A stretch of 64,000 nt of DNA from Evtepia gabavorous (GTDB taxonomy: Bacteria > Bacillota > Clostridia > Oscillospirales > Oscillospiraceae): NCBI RefSeq assembly GCF_003425665.1, contig NZ_QQRQ01000003.1:83420-147419 (forward strand), read 5' to 3'. Under the pieces are notes generated by a model. That model did no database searches and had not been told where the DNA came from. It was given only the letters and a program-made list of their open reading frames with translations. Below, in pieces: positions 60,257-64,000 of the stretch. How positions within the stretch are numbered: position 1 is the first letter of the stretch; the number at the start of each line of letters is the position of its first letter. The translations under genes were made by a program, and so were the position numbers.

Positions 60257-61330
60257 ATGAACAAAAATATCCTGCCGCTTCGCACGGTGGATGGAGCGGC
60301 CCTGATGAGCCAGCCCCTGCGTCCGCCCAATTTTGTGGTGGACACCCTGCTTGCGCAGGGCCTGCACATCCTGGCAGGCTCCCCAAAGGTGGGCAAGTCT
60401 TGGCTGGCTCTGTGGCTGTCCGTCATGGTGGCCAAGGGCGAACTGGTCTGGGGGATGTCCGTGAAGCAAGGCACCACCCTCTATCTCTGCTTGGAGGATT
60501 CCGTTCTCCGCATCCAGAACCGGCTCTTTGAGATCACGGAGGACGCACCAAGCAGCGTCCACTTCTGCACGGAGTGCGACCTCATTGGACAGGGGCTGGA
60601 GGAGCAGGTGGAAACATTCCTCACTGCCCACCCGGACACGGTACTGGTCATCATCGACACGCTGCAGATGGTCCGTCCGGCTCGCGACGCAACCTACGCC
60701 AACGACTACCGAGACCTCTCTGCTCTAAAGCGGATCGCGGATGCCCACGGCATCGCTATCCTGCTGATCCATCATCTGCGGAAGGAAACAGCTGACGATG
60801 TGTTCAATCGCATCTCCGGCACCACCGCCATCAGCGGTGCGGTGGATTCCAGCTTCACGCTGGTGGAGGAACGGCGGGGCAGCGGCAGGGCGAAGCTCTC
60901 CTGTATTGGCCGTGACATTGAATATCGGGAACTGACGCTGGAGCGCAACGGTGAAAATGTGTGGGAGCTGGTGTCGGACAGCCGGACACAGCCGGAGCTG
61001 CTGGGCGACCGCATCGTCTATCTTCTCTCCGAACTGATGCGTGACCGAACCGAATTTATCGGCACTCCCACGGATCTGTCTGAACGAATCGACCCTGTGG
61101 GCGTGGAGCGCATCTCGCCCAAGAAGGTGTCCCGACAGATCCTGCAAAACCTTGACGCACTAAGCAAAATCGGCATTTCCGTTGTGGTGCGCCGCAGCAA
61201 CGGAAAGCGGCTTATCGGGCTGCGCCGTGCCGGAAGTGACGATACCCAGGGTGTCCCGGCGGTCGACCCTGTTGACCCTGCCGGGGCGCTGTGCGGCGAT
61301 TTGCGGGCGATTTCCGAGTATGGCGAGTAA
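60257..61330 (+). CDS. RepA-like AAA/RecA-fold ATPase of element 3
   Basis: This 357-aa protein has Walker A GSPKVGKS (about residues 41-48) and Walker B VLVIIDTLQMVR, then HHLRKE, like the two RepA-like ATPases at 8195 and 20138, though with a shorter N-terminus. The C-terminal part reads like a winged-helix domain. AAAGGAGG precedes ATG 60257. Likely helicase for replication of the element. Confidence 0.75.
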   Translation: MNKNILPLRTVDGAALMSQPLRPPNFVVDTLLAQGLHILAGSPKVGKSWLALWLSVMVAKGELVWGMSVKQGTTLYLCLEDSVLRIQNRLFEITEDAPSSVHFCTECDLIGQGLEEQVETFLTAHPDTVLVIIDTLQMVRPARDATYANDYRDLSALKRIADAHGIAILLIHHLRKETADDVFNRISGTTAISGAVDSSFTLVEERRGSGRAKLSCIGRDIEYRELTLERNGENVWELVSDSRTQPELLGDRIVYLLSELMRDRTEFIGTPTDLSERIDPVGVERISPKKVSRQILQNLDALSKIGISVVVRRSNGKRLIGLRRAGSDDTQGVPAVDPVDPAGALCGDLRAISEYGE

Positions 61331-61532
61331 ACCCCCGCAAAGCAAGAAAAACGCCGTGTTGGGCCGTTTGTGGCCGAAGGAGGAGTGCGGGTGTTCGGCT
61401 CGGGAGAATCACCTCCTTGGAGGTGGCCAGCATCGCGTTTGTCTGGTCACCGGCACAGCCGCCGCCCGTCTTCCGCTTGTTTGCGGGGCGCTGCCCCACA
61501 CCCCATTTTTACGAAAGACTGGAGGAAACCAC
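61331..61532 (+). other. Non-coding region before mobC: probable oriT of element 3
   Basis: Between rep and mobC there is no gene; hairpins occur at 61410-61425 (CACCTCC-TT-GGAGGTG) and around 61484-61497 (GGGGC-GCT-GCCCC). Place and structure fit an origin of transfer, but no nick motif is recognised. Confidence 0.45.
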
Positions 61533-61844
61533 ATGAAAAAAGATATCAAATTCAGCACCCGGATGGCATCCGAAGACCGGGAGGCCATCAAGAAATTGGC
61601 GAAACGCTCCGGGATGTCCATGAGCGATTATGTGACGGCCAGCTGTCTGGGAAAGCAGGTAGTGGTCGTCGATGGACTGAAAGAAGTGCTCAAGGAGCTG
61701 AAGTCCATCGGCAGAAATCTGAATCAGCTTGTCACCCTGGCGCACATGGGGCGCGTCACGGTGATCAATCTGGACAGTGTGCGCCAGGCGTTCTCTGAAC
61801 TCTGTGCTGCTGTCCGGTTGATCCTGGAACGAAAGCGGTGGTGA
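61533..61844 (+). CDS. MobC-like relaxosome protein
   Basis: This 103-aa protein reads KKDIKFSTRMASEDREAIKKLAKRSGMSMSDYVTASCLG, a ribbon-helix-helix DNA-binding pattern, then a helical part with LKSIGRNLNQLVTLAHMG, the MobC signature of mobilizable plasmids. ATG 61533 has GGAGG upstream. It ends 3 bases before the relaxase start, so they form a unit. Confidence 0.85.
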   Translation: MKKDIKFSTRMASEDREAIKKLAKRSGMSMSDYVTASCLGKQVVVVDGLKEVLKELKSIGRNLNQLVTLAHMGRVTVINLDSVRQAFSELCAAVRLILERKRW

Positions 61845-61847
61845 GAA

Positions 61848-63203
61848 ATGGCGATCATCAGCTTCACCAATTATAAGCGGGGCCAGACCACCGGGTGCAT
61901 AGGAGCTGTGATGCGGTACACCATGCAGAACAAGAAAACCGAGTGTGACGGTCAACAGTTGGTCACAGGCATCAACTGCCAGCCGGAATCTGTCTACGCG
62001 GACTTCATGACCACCAAGCGGCTGCATCACAAAACGGATGGCGTACTGTTCTACCACATGGTGCAGAGCTTCCCGAAAGGTGAAGCGGTCGACCCGGTCA
62101 CCGCTCATGCAGCGGCATTGAAGCTGGCTGAGTACTATGAGGGCTATGAAGTCCTGGTCTGCACCCACACAGACCGGGAACACATCCATTCTCACTTTCT
62201 CATCAACTCGGTCAACTTCGATACGGGAAAGAAACTGCACATCGCAAAGGAGCAGCTCCAGGAACTGCGGCAGCGCAACGACCAGGTCTGCATAGAATTT
62301 TCTCTTCCTGTGTTCCAGCCCAAGGACAGGAGGCGGAAAAACAAGACCATGACGATCGGTGAGTATCACACTGCGGCCCGTGGCCAGAGCAAGAAGCTGC
62401 AGCTCATGAATCTCATCAACGACTGCATGCGCCACGCTTCCAGCCGGGAGGAGTTCATTGCACTGATGGAGAGCGAGGGCTATAGGGTTCGCTGGGAGGA
62501 ATCCCGGCGGAACATCACCTACACCACGCCAAGCGGCTGGCGGTGCCGTGACCGCTTGCTGTTCGGGGACAAATATCTGAAGGAGAAGATGGAATATGAA
62601 TTCAGGATTAGAAAAGAAATTATCTATGGACGAACTGTTGGAAAAGAACCGTCCCGCGCAGATGGTACAGACCACGCCGCAGCTCCCGGCACAGGAGCTG
62701 ACAACGCCTCCCGAAGTGCATCCCATGAAAGCGGAGTGGGAGGAACTGCTGAGCAGCCTCTGCACGCTGGGGTACCACACCGAGAGACAGACTGGTTATC
62801 TGAAGAAGGTCAACGAACTGCTGGCGCAGCTTCCGACTCGGACGCAGATGGACGAACTGCTGAAAGCGGTGAAGCATCTGGAGCAGATGAGCGAACAGGC
62901 TGGGAAGCGGAACGAAAAGCGTTTTTCTCTGCCCGGCATCAGGCTGCCCAGACTGCGGCTGCCGCACCTGGATGGTCCTACATGGGCGGTCCTGCTGATG
63001 GGGACGGCAGCGTTGCTTCTGCTGTGGTGGGTCTTGGGTACCGTCTGGAGCAGTCTCAGCCTGATGCTCCCGTGATGGACAGCACCACCATGCGCCCGCA
63101 CACAGACAGGAAAACACTCCGCAAGAAGCAGCAAAAGAAAATCGCCCAGGGCCACGCCCAGGACGATCACGAAGAAGAACAGACTTGGCAGCAGACTATG
63201 TAA
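61848..63203 (+). CDS. MobA/VirD2-type relaxase of element 3
   Basis: This 451-aa protein starts AIISFTNYKRGQTTGCIGAVMRY and has the histidine motif TDREHIHSHFLINSVN (about residues 105-120), the HUH site of relaxases. After about residue 260 it is a low-complexity Ala/Gly/Arg-rich region, which coincides with a second gene in another frame at 62596-63075. The gene is the final part of the mobC-relaxase unit. Confidence 0.85.
   Translation: MAIISFTNYKRGQTTGCIGAVMRYTMQNKKTECDGQQLVTGINCQPESVYADFMTTKRLHHKTDGVLFYHMVQSFPKGEAVDPVTAHAAALKLAEYYEGYEVLVCTHTDREHIHSHFLINSVNFDTGKKLHIAKEQLQELRQRNDQVCIEFSLPVFQPKDRRRKNKTMTIGEYHTAARGQSKKLQLMNLINDCMRHASSREEFIALMESEGYRVRWEESRRNITYTTPSGWRCRDRLLFGDKYLKEKMEYEFRIRKEIIYGRTVGKEPSRADGTDHAAAPGTGADNASRSASHESGVGGTAEQPLHAGVPHRETDWLSEEGQRTAGAASDSDADGRTAESGEASGADERTGWEAERKAFFSARHQAAQTAAAAPGWSYMGGPADGDGSVASAVVGLGYRLEQSQPDAPVMDSTTMRPHTDRKTLRKKQQKKIAQGHAQDDHEEEQTWQQTM
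62596..63075 (+). CDS. Membrane-anchored coiled-coil protein nested in the relaxase gene
   Basis: This 159-aa protein, in a different frame from the relaxase, has GGAG upstream of ATG 62596, a helical central part (LKKVNELLAQLPTRTQMDELLKAVKHLEQM), and a C-terminal transmembrane segment (WAVLLMGTAALLLLWWVLG). The composition is that of a real protein, while the relaxase frame here is low-complexity. RSF1010 has a similar overlap of mobB inside mobA; MobB there is membrane-associated. Role in mobilization inferred. Confidence 0.75.
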   Translation: MNSGLEKKLSMDELLEKNRPAQMVQTTPQLPAQELTTPPEVHPMKAEWEELLSSLCTLGYHTERQTGYLKKVNELLAQLPTRTQMDELLKAVKHLEQMSEQAGKRNEKRFSLPGIRLPRLRLPHLDGPTWAVLLMGTAALLLLWWVLGTVWSSLSLMLP

Positions 63204-63217
63204 AGGAGGATGATCAC

Positions 63218-63415
63218 ATGAGTTATCAGCAGGCAATGTATGATCGGGAGCATCCCCGATACTCTGAGCCGACAGAATATATCACGATGGAAGTGGACGG
63301 ACTGATTGTTGCTCTCCGCTTCAAAAACACCGTTACACAACCTGGCACAGTGTCGGAAATTGAGCAGACACTGTTGATGGCGCAGGACTTTGAAAATCTG
63401 AACAAGCCTGCTTGA
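63218..63415 (+). CDS. Small element protein of unknown function
   Basis: This 65-aa protein begins MSYQQAMYDREHPRYSEPTEYI and reads MEVDGLIVALRFKNTVTQPGT, with AAAGGAGG before ATG 63218. It lies between the relaxase and the serine recombinase, in the same direction. No motif is recognised. It may be a small DNA-binding or regulatory partner of the recombinase. Confidence 0.6.
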   Translation: MSYQQAMYDREHPRYSEPTEYITMEVDGLIVALRFKNTVTQPGTVSEIEQTLLMAQDFENLNKPA

Positions 63416-63453
63416 TTCAGTAGACTTTTTACCAGTGGTGTGGGATACTGTGT

Positions 63454-63499
63454 GTGCATATGAACCTTGACAACTGAATGAACAGCAAACCATATGCAC
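63454..63499 (+). promoter_or_regulatory. Inverted repeat and promoter before the serine recombinase
   Basis: GTGCATATG (63454-63462) and CATATGCAC (63491-63499) are perfect inverted copies. TTGACA (63467-63472) lies in between, 18 bases from CATATG, which could serve as a -10. The repeat overlaps the promoter and ends 34 bases before the recombinase start. Confidence 0.45.
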
Positions 63500-63533
63500 C
63501 GCAGTCCTACACCAGAAAGGACAAGGTGCAATC

Positions 63534-64000
63534 ATGGAAAAAAACAAGAGAGTATATTGCCTCTATCGAGTCTCTACCAAAGGACAGGTAGAAAAAGATG
63601 ATATCCCGATGCAGAAACAATACTGCCGTGAATTTGCGGAAAGCCAGGGATGGACGATCATCAAAGAATTTGCGGAAAAAGGTGTCTCGGGTTTCAAGGT
63701 GGCTGCCGCTGACCGTGACGCCATTCAGGAGATCCGCCAGGACGCTGAGGAACGGAAGTTTGACATCCTGCTGGTGTTCATGTTCGACCGCCTGGGGCGG
63801 CGGGATGATGAGACGCCCTTCGTGGTGGAGTGGTTCATCCGCAACGGAATCGAAGTGTGGAGCGCAATGGAAGGGCAGCAGAAGATGGATGATCATATCG
63901 ACAAACTGCTGAACTACATCCGTTATTGGCAGGCCTCCGGTGAGAGCCTCAAAACCTCCGCCCGAACAAAGACCCGCCTGTCGCAAATCGTGCAGGAGGG
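63534..64000 (+). CDS. Large serine recombinase, 5' part only
   Basis: The open frame from ATG 63534 reaches the right edge. It reads RVYCLYRVSTKGQ (catalytic Ser in the YxRVS motif, residue about 14), then EFAEKGVSGFK and VFMFDRLGRR, the resolvase domain of serine recombinases. Length suggests the large type used by Tn4451-like and phage elements. AAGGACAAGG lies upstream. It may drive excision or integration of element 3 or a nested element. Confidence 0.88.
   Translation, partial: MEKNKRVYCLYRVSTKGQVEKDDIPMQKQYCREFAESQGWTIIKEFAEKGVSGFKVAAADRDAIQEIRQDAEERKFDILLVFMFDRLGRRDDETPFVVEWFIRNGIEVWSAMEGQQKMDDHIDKLLNYIRYWQASGESLKTSARTKTRLSQIVQE

Noticed and set aside
1..64000. CRISPR arrays, rRNA and intact tRNA genes
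   Set aside because: None seen: no regularly spaced repeats, and the only tRNA-like sequence is the 57-nt fragment at 52151-52207.

Overview
The window looks like chromosome from a gut-type, spore-forming Clostridia bacterium, most likely Oscillospiraceae (Flavonifractor/Intestinimonas-like). This rests on a moderately GC-rich core, spore-coat genes, a DUF421-DUF4363 pair, an RarA-purC-threonine ammonia-lyase core set, and the types of small mobilizable elements present. The genus is an inference. The core backbone (about 23.5-52.1 kb) is flanked on both sides by integrated mobile DNA.

Region 1 (1-11.96 kb) is a mobilizable element read mostly on the minus strand. From right to left it carries an XRE repressor facing an excisionase-integrase-MobC-RepA-MobV-TnpV block. 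Next comes a defence operon: a small controller-like HTH protein, a fused double adenine methyltransferase, an AlwI-family type IIS endonuclease and a PHP-AAA (TrlF-like) ATPase that runs off the left edge. Region 2 (11.95-23.56 kb) is a second, related element. Its cargo is a methionine-sulfoxide/redox repair operon (48-aa CXXC protein, NapH-like ferredoxin membrane protein, TlpA lipoprotein, MsrAB lipoprotein) divergent from a two-component system, followed by Mob, RepA, Xis, XRE and Int genes. A 10-bp sequence equal to the 3' end of guaA occurs at 11953-11962 and 23546-23555, and 11-bp-spaced repeats that look like integrase arm sites lie next to both junctions. I read this as two elements inserted in tandem at the end of guaA.

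Region 3 (23.5-52.1 kb) is mostly core: guaA, DUF421/DUF4363, a TetR-MATE efflux unit with matching operators, a decayed DUF5131 gene, rarA and purC. It then holds an OmpR-type two-component system with an ABC transporter whose permease is fused to an M1 peptidase, a LytTR/GHKL two-component system next to an FtsX-type ABC transporter, coat proteins, a RecJ-type exonuclease, a small-membrane-protein operon under an XRE regulator, threonine ammonia-lyase, superoxide dismutase, and an ibrA/ibrB-like pair.

Region 4 (52.15-64 kb) starts at a 57-nt 3' fragment of a tRNA-Ala gene, which marks it as an island inserted at a tRNA. It contains a DUF1848 protein paired with a possible SAM-dependent enzyme and a Vsr-Dcm-Eco29kI restriction-modification operon. 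It continues with accessory genes, two of them broken by a stop or frameshift, and a Rep-MobC-relaxase block with a gene nested inside the relaxase. A serine recombinase is cut by the right edge.

No rRNA, intact tRNA or CRISPR array was seen. All functional calls come from reading motifs by eye; no database search was run.
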